A stretch of DNA of 64,000 nt from Polaribacter sp. Lineage in GTDB: Bacteria; Bacteroidota; Bacteroidia; Flavobacteriales; Flavobacteriaceae. Below the pieces are notes generated by a model, which was given only the letters and a program-made list of their open reading frames with translations, made no database searches and had not been told where the DNA came from. A program made the translations under genes and the position numbers. The first letter of the stretch is position 1, and each line of letters opens with the position of its first letter. Below, piece by piece: positions 1 through 8,823 of the stretch. The DNA lies in NCBI RefSeq assembly GCF_024639685.1, contig NZ_JAHEHX010000001.1, positions 83,239 to 147,238 on the forward strand, given 5' to 3'.

Positions 1-484
1 CAACATTTAGTTTTAGATTCAGGCTACTTTGTTCTAGTAATTCAAACGTTTTGTACACTTCTGGAAACACATCTCTTCTTGTAATTTTTGCAAACTTATC
101 TCTTTGCAAACTGTCAATACTTAAATTGATGTTTTTTACTTTTTCTAGTTTTTCAATCTTATCAATATGATGAGAAATTAACGCTCCATTTGTAGTAATA
201 TTTATAGCATCTAACAAATCATTATAAGACAGCATTTCTAAAAAACCCACAAAATCTCTACGCACAAAAGGCTCACCACCTGTTAAACGCACTTTATTTA
301 CGCCCAATTCTGTTAAAACACGAATTAAACGATACATTTCTTTAAACGTGAGTAATTCTTGTCTTGGTACAATATTTATACCATGAGCAGGCATACAATA
401 TTGGCAACGCAAATTACAACGATCAGTAACTGCCAACCGCACATAATCCATTTGTCTACCAAAATTATCTACCAATTTGCTCAT
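1..484 (-). CDS. moaA: GTP 3',8-cyclase MoaA (N-terminal part, cut by window edge)
   Basis: Radical SAM enzyme that rearranges GTP in the first step of molybdenum cofactor synthesis. The 161 codons visible begin with ATG at 484 and carry the radical SAM cluster motif CNLRCQYC (Cys23, Cys27, Cys30) and the SAM-contacting LTGGEP motif near residues 67-72. Family members are about 330 residues, so roughly half the protein lies beyond position 1, including the C-terminal second Fe-S cluster. The start codon directly abuts the stop of the upstream membrane protein at 485, so the two are probably co-transcribed. Identification is firm. Confidence 0.93.
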   Translation of the reverse strand, partial: MSKLVDNFGRQMDYVRLAVTDRCNLRCQYCMPAHGINIVPRQELLTFKEMYRLIRVLTELGVNKVRLTGGEPFVRRDFVGFLEMLSYNDLLDAINITTNGALISHHIDKIEKLEKVKNINLSIDSLQRDKFAKITRRDVFPEVYKTFELLEQSSLNLKLNV

Positions 485-898
485 TTAATTAGGTAATTTT
501 TTAGCGATTAAACCATAGATAAATGCCCCTATTAATGCACCTACTAAAATTAGTAAAGCTGGTAAAAATTTGAAACCTAAAATTACAAATACAGGTGCTG
601 CACAAGCCCCTGAAATACCCCACCCTAAACCAAATAATGTTCCTCCAAAAACGGTACTTATAACACCTTTCTTTTTTGGTTTGGGTACAATTTTGTTACC
701 ATTAATATCTTTTATCTTTCCGCTTTTAAAAAGTTGCATTATTATAGCAGAAATTACAACTGCACCACCAATAATTCCAAACATATGAAAAGATTGAAAC
801 GTAAACATTTCGTAAAAACGGTACCAAGAAATTGCTTGAGATTTGCTTAAAACTATTGCAAAGAAAATTCCTAAGAGTAAAAATTTAATATTCTTCAT
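485..898 (-). CDS. YeeE/YedE-type (DUF6691-like) membrane protein, C-terminal-half component
   Basis: A 137-residue inner-membrane protein with about four hydrophobic segments (near 5-20, 35-58, 85-105 and 112-133). The segment GWGISGACAAP near residues 92-102 matches the signature of the second half of YeeE/YedE-type sulfur transporters, with the family's single cysteine in the pore-like loop. The first half is encoded just upstream at 951-1508, a split arrangement common in Bacteroidota. From the family, the pair probably moves thiosulfate or a related reduced sulfur compound; the substrate is inferred, not seen. moaA follows with no gap. Confidence 0.78.
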   Translation of the reverse strand: MKNIKFLLLGIFFAIVLSKSQAISWYRFYEMFTFQSFHMFGIIGGAVVISAIIMQLFKSGKIKDINGNKIVPKPKKKGVISTVFGGTLFGLGWGISGACAAPVFVILGFKFLPALLILVGALIGAFIYGLIAKKLPN

Positions 899-950
899 TT
901 GTATAAATTATAGATATTGAATCAAGTTCAGCATATTTTTTTTAAAAAAA

Positions 951-1508
951 TTAAAATAATATTGGAATTATAAACCATGTTGCTACGATACCACCTATAA
1001 AAAAGCCAATTACAGCCAATAAAGAAGGTAATTGTAAACTACTTAAACCTGTAATTGCATGACCAGAAGTACAACCACCTGCATAACGTGTTCCAAAACC
1101 AATTAACACTCCAGAAAGTATTAAAATCAGAAATCCTTTTAGAGAGAACACAACATCATCACTAAAAATTTCTGCTGGAAAATAACTTTCGCCAACATTG
1201 GCAAAACCTAAATCTGTTAGCTTTTGAACAGTGATTGGGTTTAAATCGATTGTTGGATTTGGTACTAAGAAATAAGCCGATATAAAACCACCAATAATTA
1301 AACCTACCACAAATAATAATGCAAAATCTCGCTGTTTCCAATCTTTCTTAAAATAGTCTGACACTTTACCTGCACCAGCCATTGTACAAAGAGTTTCAAA
1401 ATTGGTTGATGCTCCAAAGTTTTGTCCAAAATAAAAATAAAGAAATAGCGATAACGCTATTAATGGCCCAACAATAAACCAAGGCCAAGGTTGTAATAGA
1501 AAATCCAT
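951..1508 (-). CDS. YeeE/YedE family sulfur transporter component
   Basis: A 185-residue membrane protein with hydrophobic segments near 10-28, 62-82, 122-140 and 157-180. It contains the YeeE/YedE signature GGCTSGH at residues 144-150, with Cys146 in the place of the cysteine thought to pass thiosulfate through TsuA-type channels, and a second cysteine at 41. It is half the length of a fused YeeE protein, and the partner half is at 485-898. The start at 1508 sits immediately after the waaA stop at 1509, so it is translationally close to that gene although no functional link is evident. Confidence 0.82.
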   Translation of the reverse strand: MDFLLQPWPWFIVGPLIALSLFLYFYFGQNFGASTNFETLCTMAGAGKVSDYFKKDWKQRDFALLFVVGLIIGGFISAYFLVPNPTIDLNPITVQKLTDLGFANVGESYFPAEIFSDDVVFSLKGFLILILSGVLIGFGTRYAGGCTSGHAITGLSSLQLPSLLAVIGFFIGGIVATWFIIPILF

Positions 1509-2741
1509 TTATAAATGAGTATTTAAATAATTCATAATATATTCTGTTGCTCCTAAATTATCTTTAATATACTTTTTGTTGATAGTACCAGTTAAGGTTC
1601 TATCATTTTTATCATCTCTTAAATGTATTAAGTTTTGTGTAAATTCTTTTTGATTTTGGATAGAAATACATCCACCAATTTCAACCAAATCTACAGCTTC
1701 TTTAAACTTGTCGAATTTATGACCAATAATTACAGGAATTCCGAAAGTTGCAGGTTCTAAAATATTATGCAAACCTGTTTTTAAACCTCCACCAACATAA
1801 GCCAAATCTGCTGCTGCATAAATTTTGGTTAAAATACCAATGGTGTCAATAATAAAAACTTGATATTCTTTTAAACCCGTATTGGCTTTATTAGAAAAAA
1901 GTACTGTTTTTTTAACAATAGAATTTTTAAGTTTTTGAATTGCTTCATCGTTAATATTATGTGGAGCAATTATAAATTTTTCGTTTTCTACTGAATCATT
2001 ATTGATGTAATCAATTAATAACTCTTCATCTTCAGGCCATGTACTACCTGCGACTACTGTGTATTTATTATCTTTAAACTGACTGATGAAATCAAGTGAA
2101 TTATCTTGTTGTAAAATTTTTGAAACACGATCAAACCTTGTATCACCAGCTACAGTTACATTTTCTAAGTTAATAGATGCTAGCAACTCTCTAGATATCT
2201 CATTTTGCATAAAAAAATGATGAAAAGCTTGCAATGAATTTCGCATAAAGCTACCATAACTTTTAAAGAACAACTGATTTTCTCTTAATATTCCTGATAC
2301 TAATAATGTAGGAATTTCTTTACTTTTTAATTCATAAAGAAAATTTGGCCAAAACTCATACTTTACAAAAATGGCCATTTTAGGATTTACAATTTCTAAA
2401 AACTGCTGGGCATTTTTCTTAGAATCTAAAGGTAAATAGCAAATTACATCTGCTAGTTTGTAATTTTTTCGAATTTCATAGCCTGAAGGAGAAAAAAAAG
2501 TAACTAAAATTTTATAACTATTAAGTGTTTGTTTTAATTCTTCTATGATTGGTCTTGCTTGCTCAAACTCGCCCAAAGAAGCTACATGAAACCAAATTGT
2601 TTTATGATTTTTTAAAACAGCAATTTTAGAGAATGTTTCTTTTCTACCCTCTACAAAAAGTTTTAATTTTTTATTGAAGTTTGCTAAAAATATCAAAAGA
2701 TATTTAGAAAGAGAAACAAGCACACAGTATACATTCTTCAT
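1509..2741 (-). CDS. waaA: 3-deoxy-D-manno-octulosonic acid (Kdo) transferase
   Basis: Membrane-associated glycosyltransferase that adds Kdo from CMP-Kdo to lipid A precursors, an essential step in lipopolysaccharide core synthesis. At 410 residues it has the usual family length. The N-terminal glycosyltransferase-N domain shows the characteristic WFHVASLGEFEQARP stretch (residues about 50-64, with the proposed catalytic glutamate), and the C-terminal nucleotide-binding half has YVGGGLKTGLHNILEPATFG (near residues 316-335). A hydrophobic N-terminus fits membrane anchoring. It heads the run towards the sulfur transporter genes. Confidence 0.93.
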   Translation of the reverse strand: MKNVYCVLVSLSKYLLIFLANFNKKLKLFVEGRKETFSKIAVLKNHKTIWFHVASLGEFEQARPIIEELKQTLNSYKILVTFFSPSGYEIRKNYKLADVICYLPLDSKKNAQQFLEIVNPKMAIFVKYEFWPNFLYELKSKEIPTLLVSGILRENQLFFKSYGSFMRNSLQAFHHFFMQNEISRELLASINLENVTVAGDTRFDRVSKILQQDNSLDFISQFKDNKYTVVAGSTWPEDEELLIDYINNDSVENEKFIIAPHNINDEAIQKLKNSIVKKTVLFSNKANTGLKEYQVFIIDTIGILTKIYAAADLAYVGGGLKTGLHNILEPATFGIPVIIGHKFDKFKEAVDLVEIGGCISIQNQKEFTQNLIHLRDDKNDRTLTGTINKKYIKDNLGATEYIMNYLNTHL

Positions 2742-2792
2742 GAAATGTAAAAATACAAAATACTGCTAAGTGTCGGTAAACTATTTAATACA

Positions 2793-2825
2793 TAAAAAAA
2801 GCCCAAACATTAACTGTTTGAGCTT
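2793..2825 (-). terminator. Intrinsic terminator after rpmA
   Basis: On the minus strand a hairpin with arms AAGCtCAAACA / TGTTTgGGCTT around a five-base loop is followed by a run of seven T (positions 2800-2794). It lies just past the rpmA stop at 2832 and would end the rplU-rpmA transcript. Confidence 0.8.
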
Positions 2826-2831
2826 AATTTC

Positions 2832-3092
2832 TTATGCTTCAAACGGAGTAATAGATACATAAGATCTATTATCTCTTTTCTTTTGAAACTCAACAATTCC
2901 GTCAACTTTTGCATGTAAAGTATGATCTTTACCCATGTAAACGTTTTCACCTGGATTGTGAGTTGTTCCTCTTTGACGAACGATAATGTTTCCTGCTATT
3001 GCAGCTTGTCCTCCAAAGATTTTTACACCAAGTCGTTTCGATTCTGATTCTCTACCATTCTTCGAACTACCTACTCCTTTTTTATGTGCCAT
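2832..3092 (-). CDS. rpmA: 50S ribosomal protein L27
   Basis: Large-subunit ribosomal protein near the peptidyl transferase centre. At 86 residues it is full length, starting [16 protein letters not shown] as in most non-Firmicute L27 proteins, with no cleavable N-terminal leader. The conserved [11 protein letters not shown] and [12 protein letters not shown] segments are present. It follows rplU with a 26-base gap, the usual L21-L27 order, and a terminator closes the unit. Confidence 0.97.
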   Translation of the reverse strand: MAHKKGVGSSKNGRESESKRLGVKIFGGQAAIAGNIIVRQRGTTHNPGENVYMGKDHTLHAKVDGIVEFQKKRDNRSYVSITPFEA

Positions 3093-3118
3093 GATGTTAT
3101 GGTTTTAAAATTGAAATT

Positions 3119-3646
3119 TTATTTAGTTAAAGCATCAATTAATTCTGCCTTTTTTAAAGAAGTATATCCTTTAATACCAGCTTCTTTGGCTGCAACTTTT
3201 AATTCTGCAACTGTCATAGAACTAAAATCTTTTACTGCTTTAGTTTCTTCTTTAGTTTCAACCTCTTTTACATCAGCTTTTTTAGTTGTTGCTTTTTTGG
3301 TTGTTGCTTTTTTGGTTGTTGCCTTCTTTGAACCAGATGCAGAAATTGATTCAATTTGAATCTCACTAAAAGACTGTCTGTGTCCATTTTTCTTTCTGTA
3401 ACCTTTTCTTCTTTTCTTTTTGAAGACAATTACTTTATCACCTTTAAGATGACTTAAAATTTGAGCAGTTACTGATGCTCCTTCTATAGCTGGGGCGCCA
3501 ATAGTTACATTACCTGATTCGTCTAGTAAAAGTACATTATCAAAAGTTACTTTTGATCCTTCCTCTCCTTGTAAACGATGAACGTATACTTTTTGGTCTT
3601 TTGCTACTTTAAACTGCTGCCCTGCTATCTCTACGATTGCGTACAT
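3119..3646 (-). CDS. rplU: 50S ribosomal protein L21 with basic repeat and SAP-like C-terminal extension
   Basis: Residues 1-101 form a normal L21 (start [14 protein letters not shown], conserved [16 protein letters not shown] near 76-91). L21 is normally about 103 residues; this one has 175. The extra part holds three copies of KKATT (encoded by a 15-bp tandem repeat), a charged linker, and a final helix-loop-helix segment (about 139-175, [20 protein letters not shown]) resembling SAP/HeH or Rho-N nucleic-acid-binding folds. Extended L21 proteins occur in related Flavobacteriia, so this is lineage-typical rather than an error. It is the first gene of the rplU-rpmA unit. Confidence 0.96.
   Translation of the reverse strand: MYAIVEIAGQQFKVAKDQKVYVHRLQGEEGSKVTFDNVLLLDESGNVTIGAPAIEGASVTAQILSHLKGDKVIVFKKKRRKGYRKKNGHRQSFSEIQIESISASGSKKATTKKATTKKATTKKADVKEVETKEETKAVKDFSSMTVAELKVAAKEAGIKGYTSLKKAELIDALTK
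3284..3328 (-). repeat. 15-bp tandem repeat (3 copies) inside rplU
   Basis: Three successive 15-bp units (3284-3298, 3299-3313, 3314-3328), plus-strand form GGTTGTTGCTTTTTT with a few substitutions, encode the KKATT repeats of the L21 extension. The unit length keeps the reading frame, so copy number can change without disrupting the protein. Confidence 0.85.
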
Positions 3647-3706
3647 ACTATTTGTTTTGCGTATTTATACTTGTTTATTGCATTTAACTTACTGAAAATG
3701 CGGATG

Positions 3707-3736
3707 CAAATATATATATTTTTTATTAATCAACAA
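3707..3736 (-). promoter_or_regulatory. Bacteroidota-type promoter of rplU-rpmA
   Basis: On the minus strand a TATATTTG element (3714-3707) matches the -7 consensus TAnnTTTG. TTG triplets lie 16 bases (3733-3731) and 19 bases (3736-3734) upstream, as expected for the -33 element. It sits about 60 bases before the rplU start. Confidence 0.6.
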
Positions 3737-3897
3737 TAAAGAATACTATTATAAAGAAATGTTACACAATCCTTTCATTTCTTTATGTTTTTAATTTAAG
3801 CTTTGTTATTTTTGATAAATGATAAAAAAGATGTTTTTTGTAACATATTCAAAAAATAACGTCAAATAACAATGTAAATTATTAAATAAAAAATCCA

Positions 3898-5211
3898 ATG
3901 AAGAAAAGTATTTTATCTCTTGCTTCTGCTTTGGCCTTTGCTTTTTTTGCAAATGCACAACAAGTAGAGTTTGAAGAGTATGATTTAAGTAATGGAATGC
4001 ATGTAATATTGCATCAAGATAGCTCAGCACCTGTTGTTGTTACTTCTGTAATGTATCATGTAGGCGCAAAAGATGAACAACCAGGTAGAACAGGCATGGC
4101 TCACTTCTTTGAACATTTATTATTTGAAGGAACTAAAAACATTAAAAAAGGAGAATGGTTTAAAATGGTTTCATCTAATGGAGGTAGAAATAATGCCAAC
4201 ACTACAGATGACAGAACCTATTATTATGAAATCTTTCCTTCTAACAAATTAGAGTTAGGGTTATGGATGGAGTCTGAGCGCCTTTTACATCCAATCATTG
4301 GTCAAGATGGTGTAGATACTCAAAATGAAGTTGTAAAAGAGGAAAAAAGATTACGAGTAGACAACCAACCTTATTCTAAGTTTTTAGAGTATGTAAAAGA
4401 GAACATCTTTAAAAAACATCCTTACAAAGGAACTACAATTGGAAAAATGGAAGATTTAGATGCTGCAACGTTAGAAGAGTTTTTGGCATTTAACAAAAAA
4501 TTCTATGTGCCTAACAATGCAACTTTGGTTGTAGCTGGTGATATTGATAAAGCTGCTGCTAAAAAAATGATTCAGGATTATTTTGGCCCAATCCCTAGAG
4601 GAGAAGAAATTACAAGAAATTTTCCAAAAGAAGACCCAATTACTGAGGCAATGACTGCTAAAGGCTATGATGCAAACATTCAAATACCTGCAATTATGGC
4701 TGCTTACAGAACTCCGTCTATGAAAACAAGAGATTCTAGAGTTTTAGACATGATTTCATCTTACCTAAGCACTGGTAGAAGCTCTGTATTATATAAAAAA
4801 TTAGTAGATGAAAAAAAGATGGCTTTACAAGCTGGCGCAATAAATGCTAGCCAAGAAGACTATGGTACTTATATTTTATTTGGACTACCACAAGGTGATA
4901 CTGAATTAAAAAATATTATTGCAGAAGTAGATGTAGAGATTGTAAAAATGCAAACTGAATTAATTTCAGAAAAAGATTTTCAGAAATTACAAAATCAATT
5001 TGAAAACAACTTTGTAAACTCTAACTCAAGTGTAGAAGGTATAGCTAACTCATTAGCGCGTTACAATGTTTTATATGGAGACACTAATTTAATCAATACA
5101 GAGATTGATATTTTTAGATCAATTACTAGAGAAGAAATTAGAGAAGTTGCTAAAAAATATCTAAACCCAAATCAAAGATTACTTTTAGAATATTTACCAG
5201 AAGCAAAATAA
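3898..5211 (+). CDS. Secreted M16 family zinc peptidase (catalytic subunit)
   Basis: A 437-residue pitrilysin-type metallopeptidase. An N-terminal signal peptide (about residues 1-20, MKKSILSLASALAFAFFANA) directs export. The inverted zinc motif HFFEH is at 69-73, with the third zinc ligand glutamate expected in NEVVKEEKR near 143-151, so the active site looks complete. Two M16 half-domains follow. The partner at 5248-7296 lacks HxxEH, so the two probably form an M16B-type heterodimer acting on peptides in the periplasm or at the outer membrane. The gap between the genes is 36 bases. Confidence 0.9.
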   Translation: MKKSILSLASALAFAFFANAQQVEFEEYDLSNGMHVILHQDSSAPVVVTSVMYHVGAKDEQPGRTGMAHFFEHLLFEGTKNIKKGEWFKMVSSNGGRNNANTTDDRTYYYEIFPSNKLELGLWMESERLLHPIIGQDGVDTQNEVVKEEKRLRVDNQPYSKFLEYVKENIFKKHPYKGTTIGKMEDLDAATLEEFLAFNKKFYVPNNATLVVAGDIDKAAAKKMIQDYFGPIPRGEEITRNFPKEDPITEAMTAKGYDANIQIPAIMAAYRTPSMKTRDSRVLDMISSYLSTGRSSVLYKKLVDEKKMALQAGAINASQEDYGTYILFGLPQGDTELKNIIAEVDVEIVKMQTELISEKDFQKLQNQFENNFVNSNSSVEGIANSLARYNVLYGDTNLINTEIDIFRSITREEIREVAKKYLNPNQRLLLEYLPEAK

Positions 5212-5247
5212 TAACCTCGAATTTCGTTTAAAAATAAGATATAAATT

Positions 5248-7296
5248 ATGAAAACAAAAATAGCATCGTTAATAGCGCTATTTCTTACAACAGTAGCTAT
5301 TAATGCACAAATAGATAGAAGTACAATGCCTAAACCAGGGCCAGATCCTGTAGTAAAACTAGGCAAGCCTATTAAATTTACTTTAGACAATGGCTTAAAA
5401 GTAATTATGGTAGAAAACCACAAATTACCAAGAGTGTCTGCAAACTTATCTATAGACAATAAGCCTTATTTAGAAGGAGATATTGCTGGAGTTTCTGGAA
5501 TGATGGGAAGCTTATTGGGTAGGGGTACAAAGTCTATCTCTAAAGATGAGTTTAACGAAAAAGTAGATTTTTACGGCGCCAACATTAGCTTTTTTAGTTC
5601 AGGTGCTTTTGGTTCATCTTTAACAAAATACTTTCCAGAAATCTTAGGATTAATGGCAGATGGAATGCAAAACCCAGTGTTTTCTAAAAAAGAATTTGAT
5701 AAAGAAGTACAAATAACTTTAGACAACTTAAAATCTGGCGAAAAAAGTGTTACTGCTGCCGCAAGAAGAGTTGAAAACGTTTTAACGTATGGTAGAAATC
5801 ATCCTTTTGGTGAATTTACATCAAAAGAAAGTGTTGAAAAAATTACATTAAAAGATGTAATTAACAACTACAACACCTACTATAAACCTAACAATGCATA
5901 CTTAGTAATTGAAGGAGATATAGATCCTAAAAAGACAAAAGCATTAGTGAAAGATTTATTTTCTGGGTGGCAAAAAGGAGAGATACCTGCATATGAAATT
6001 CCAGAAACTAAAAACGTTACTAATACCGAAATAAACTTTGTAAATATGGATAATGCAGTTCAATCAGAAATTGCAATTATTAACAATGTAGATTTAACTT
6101 TAGGTGATGACAATTATTATGCTGCACTTTTAGCAAACAACATTTTAGGTGGTGGTGGTACTGCTCGTTTATTTATGAACTTAAGAGAAGATAAAGGATA
6201 CACTTATGGATCTTATTCTAGCTTAAGACAAAATAGATATGCAGGAACTTTTAGAGCTACAGCAAGTGTTAGAAACATGGTAACAGATAGTTCTGTTGTT
6301 GAATTACAAAAAGAAATTAATAAAATGCGATACAAAAAAGTATCTGCAGAAGAATTAGAAAACTCTAAAGAAGAATATATTGGAGGTTTTGTAATGGATG
6401 TTCAAAAACCAAGAACAGTAGCTAATTTCGCTTTAAATATTGAGCGTTACAACTTACCTGAAGATTTTTATGAGAACTATATTAAAAATATTAAAGCAGT
6501 AACATTAGATGATGTACAAAATGCTGCTATAAAATATTTTAGAGGAGACCAAGCAAGAATTGTAATTACTGGTAAAGGTATAGATGTTCTTAAAAACTTA
6601 GAAAATACAGATTATATAATTAAGTATTTTGACAAAGAAGGTAACCCTACTACAAAACCAGCTATGACTTTACCAATTCCTGCAGGAATGACTGCTGAAA
6701 ATGTAGTAGATAAATATATTGAAGCTATTGGAGGTAAAGATAAAGTGGATGCTATAAAAACTACCATGATTGTTTCTAACGCTACAATTCAAGGAACACC
6801 TTTAGTGATGACAATGAAATCATCTGCACCAAATAAAACATTGCAAGAAATTGCAGTTATGGGTAACGTAATGCAAAAATCTGTTTTTAACGGAGAAACT
6901 GGTTACCAATCTGCTAGAGGTCAGAAGATGGATATGCAACAAGCTCAAATAGATGAAGCCAAAGCTAACTTGGTTCCATTTTCAGATATGGCATACAAAA
7001 AAGGTGCTTTAAATAGAATTGAGCCAATAGATGGCGTAAACTATTATGTAGTGCAGTTTAATGATACTGAAGTTTTCTACGATATAAAAACTGGCTTAAA
7101 AGCTAAAGAAGTAAAGACTGTAAAAACTCCAGATGGTAAAGAAGTAAAAGTACCAACTACATTTGGTAACTATAAAAAGGTTAACGGGGTTTTATTTCCT
7201 TATTCAGTAGGGATTAAATCTGGACCAATGGATTTAAACTTTGAAGTAAAAGAAATTAAAGTAAATAAAGGCGTTACAGACGCTGATTTTGAATAA
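5248..7296 (+). CDS. Secreted M16-like peptidase homologue, non-catalytic, with extra C-terminal domain
   Basis: A 682-residue exported protein (signal peptide about 1-20). The N-terminal M16 half has SGMMGSLLGRGTK where the HxxEH zinc motif would be, so it cannot bind zinc normally. The second half keeps LFMNLREDKGYTYG (near residues 306-319), the Arg/Tyr motif of the non-catalytic partner in M16B heterodimers. Residues about 470-682 form an additional domain (ENVVDKYIEAIGGKDKVDAI) resembling the LolA/outer-membrane-lipoprotein-like fold often fused to such peptidases in Bacteroidota. It presumably supports the catalytic subunit encoded immediately upstream. Confidence 0.87.
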   Translation: MKTKIASLIALFLTTVAINAQIDRSTMPKPGPDPVVKLGKPIKFTLDNGLKVIMVENHKLPRVSANLSIDNKPYLEGDIAGVSGMMGSLLGRGTKSISKDEFNEKVDFYGANISFFSSGAFGSSLTKYFPEILGLMADGMQNPVFSKKEFDKEVQITLDNLKSGEKSVTAAARRVENVLTYGRNHPFGEFTSKESVEKITLKDVINNYNTYYKPNNAYLVIEGDIDPKKTKALVKDLFSGWQKGEIPAYEIPETKNVTNTEINFVNMDNAVQSEIAIINNVDLTLGDDNYYAALLANNILGGGGTARLFMNLREDKGYTYGSYSSLRQNRYAGTFRATASVRNMVTDSSVVELQKEINKMRYKKVSAEELENSKEEYIGGFVMDVQKPRTVANFALNIERYNLPEDFYENYIKNIKAVTLDDVQNAAIKYFRGDQARIVITGKGIDVLKNLENTDYIIKYFDKEGNPTTKPAMTLPIPAGMTAENVVDKYIEAIGGKDKVDAIKTTMIVSNATIQGTPLVMTMKSSAPNKTLQEIAVMGNVMQKSVFNGETGYQSARGQKMDMQQAQIDEAKANLVPFSDMAYKKGALNRIEPIDGVNYYVVQFNDTEVFYDIKTGLKAKEVKTVKTPDGKEVKVPTTFGNYKKVNGVLFPYSVGIKSGPMDLNFEVKEIKVNKGVTDADFE

Positions 7297-7316
7297 ATCT
7301 TTTTAATACATTATTT

Positions 7317-7351
7317 AAAAGAGTCAAAGTTGTAAACTTTGGCTCTTTTTT
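7317..7351. terminator. Bidirectional terminator between M16 pair and DMT permease
   Basis: Arms AAAAGAGtCAAAGTT and AACTTTGgCTCTTTT flank a three-base loop, with T-run on the plus strand (7346-7351) and A-run on the other side. It lies between two convergent genes and can serve both. Confidence 0.75.
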
Positions 7352-8222
7352 ATTTAGATCTGTTTAGTAAATAAACGCCTAATAAAATAATTAAACCTCC
7401 TAATAACTGAACAACACTTAACTCCTCACCATCTAAAATACCCCAAAAAACCGCGACTATTGGTATTAAATAAGTTACTGAAGAAGCAAAAATTGGTGAT
7501 GCCAAATGCACCATTTTATTATAAAAAACTTTTGCTATTCCTGTTCCAAAAATTGCCAAAACTGCTACATAACCTAAAGCACTTGTTTTAGCCTCTGTAA
7601 ATTCTACTGTTTCAAAAAAATCAGAAAAATACAATACTGTAAAGGCTGGTATTACCAATAACAAAAAATTACCTGTTACAATACTTAGAGCGCTTACATC
7701 ACTCAAATGTTTTTTTACCAAATTCACATTCAAAGCATAACCAATAGAAGCTATTACTACTAATAACGTAAACCAATAATTCTGATTAGGGTTTAAATCT
7801 GCACCTTTAACAATAAGCACAATTGTACCAATTAAACCTATTACTATACCTAGCAACTGCTTTTTTCTAAATTTTAATCCAAAAGCTAAAACTCCAAAAA
7901 TAAAAGTATTTAAAGGTGTTAAAGAATTTAGAATAGAAGCAATTGAACTATCTATACCATTTACAGCAAAAGCGAATAAGAATACAGGAAAAAAAGTACC
8001 TAATAAAGCTGTATAAACAATATACTTATAATGTTTTCTTTTAATTTGCTTTAAGCTTTTAAAGCCTAATGCTAATAAAAACACACCAGCAATAAGCATT
8101 CTTAAAACACCAACTTTTACAGGCGTTAAATCTATTAACGCTTTTTTCATTAAGATAAAGGAGCTACCCCAAACAAATGATAATAAAATAAGATACAACC
8201 ATTTCTGTTGTTGATTATTCAT
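7350..8222 (-). CDS. EamA/DMT family permease
   Basis: A 290-residue inner-membrane protein of the drug/metabolite transporter superfamily. About ten hydrophobic segments are arranged as two EamA repeats (roughly 8-140 and 150-288), with typical motifs WGSSFILMKKALIDL near the start and a final YLIPIVAVFWGILDGEE segment before the last helix. The substrate cannot be told from sequence. It is a single gene, convergent with the M16 pair and divergent from the HMA lipoprotein. Confidence 0.85.
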   Translation of the reverse strand: MNNQQQKWLYLILLSFVWGSSFILMKKALIDLTPVKVGVLRMLIAGVFLLALGFKSLKQIKRKHYKYIVYTALLGTFFPVFLFAFAVNGIDSSIASILNSLTPLNTFIFGVLAFGLKFRKKQLLGIVIGLIGTIVLIVKGADLNPNQNYWFTLLVVIASIGYALNVNLVKKHLSDVSALSIVTGNFLLLVIPAFTVLYFSDFFETVEFTEAKTSALGYVAVLAIFGTGIAKVFYNKMVHLASPIFASSVTYLIPIVAVFWGILDGEELSVVQLLGGLIILLGVYLLNRSK

Positions 8223-8316
8223 AAGCTTGGTTAAATTTTTTACAAAAGTCTAACAATTATTTAGATACCACTTTAAATATTAATAAATTTGTTCAATAAT
8301 TTAATAATAGATTCTA

Positions 8317-8754
8317 ATGAAAGTTCAAAAAATAATTTATTCGATTGCACTTGCTTGTTTTCTTTTAGTAGGATGTGCCAAAGAAGTTCAAAAAGAAAAT
8401 GTGTCTTTAGCCATTTCTGGAATGACCTGCGAAATTGGTTGTGCAAAAACAATACAATCTAAACTCTCTAAAAAAGAAGGTGTTTTAGAGGCAAAAGTTC
8501 TTTTTAAAGATAGCATTGCAAACATAGAGTTTGATGCAAATACTACTTCTAAAAAAGAGCTTATTGCATTTGTAGACGGAATTGCTGGAGGAGAACTATA
8601 TAAAGCTTCTGAAGCTTCTACAATCAAATCTAAACCTTCTGCTAAAAAGCACGAATGTTCTGCAGATTGTAAAGAGAAATGTGAAATGAGTGAGAATAAA
8701 ATGGAATGTAAAGAAGATTGTGAAATGGCTTGTTGTAAAGACAAAAAAGCATAA
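8317..8754 (+). CDS. HMA-domain lipoprotein with cysteine-rich C-terminal tail
   Basis: A 145-residue predicted lipoprotein: signal peptide ending LLVGC, with acylated Cys20. Residues about 29-95 form a heavy-metal-associated domain with metal-binding GMTCEIGC (Cys38 and Cys42; the usual motif is GMTCxxC, here with one extra residue). The last 34 residues hold seven cysteines plus a histidine among Lys/Glu residues, like a small metallothionein. It probably binds copper or another soft metal in the periplasm. No transporter or efflux gene adjoins it. HMA proteins of this spacing occur in Bacteroidota; the Cys-rich tail is the unusual part. Confidence 0.82.
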   Translation: MKVQKIIYSIALACFLLVGCAKEVQKENVSLAISGMTCEIGCAKTIQSKLSKKEGVLEAKVLFKDSIANIEFDANTTSKKELIAFVDGIAGGELYKASEASTIKSKPSAKKHECSADCKEKCEMSENKMECKEDCEMACCKDKKA

Positions 8755-8773
8755 ATTACAATTTCGTAAACAT

Positions 8774-8806
8774 AAAAAAAGCAGGCCTATAGCCTGCTTT
8801 TTTTTT
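8774..8806 (+). terminator. Intrinsic terminator after HMA lipoprotein
   Basis: Arms GCAGGC (8781-8786) and GCCTGC (8792-8797) with a five-base loop are preceded by an A-run and followed by nine T. It can also terminate the convergent gene ending at 8824. Confidence 0.85.
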
Positions 8807-8823
8807 ATTATGTGAGCATACTA

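Noticed and set aside
3084..3359. Open frame on the plus strand over rplU
   Set aside because: Shadow of the L21 C-terminal repeat; the product is an artefact of the tandem repeat read backwards.
3841..3871. TAAC repeats upstream of the M16 gene as another Pho-like box
   Set aside because: The copies are spaced 16 and 10 bp apart, not in an 11-bp phase.
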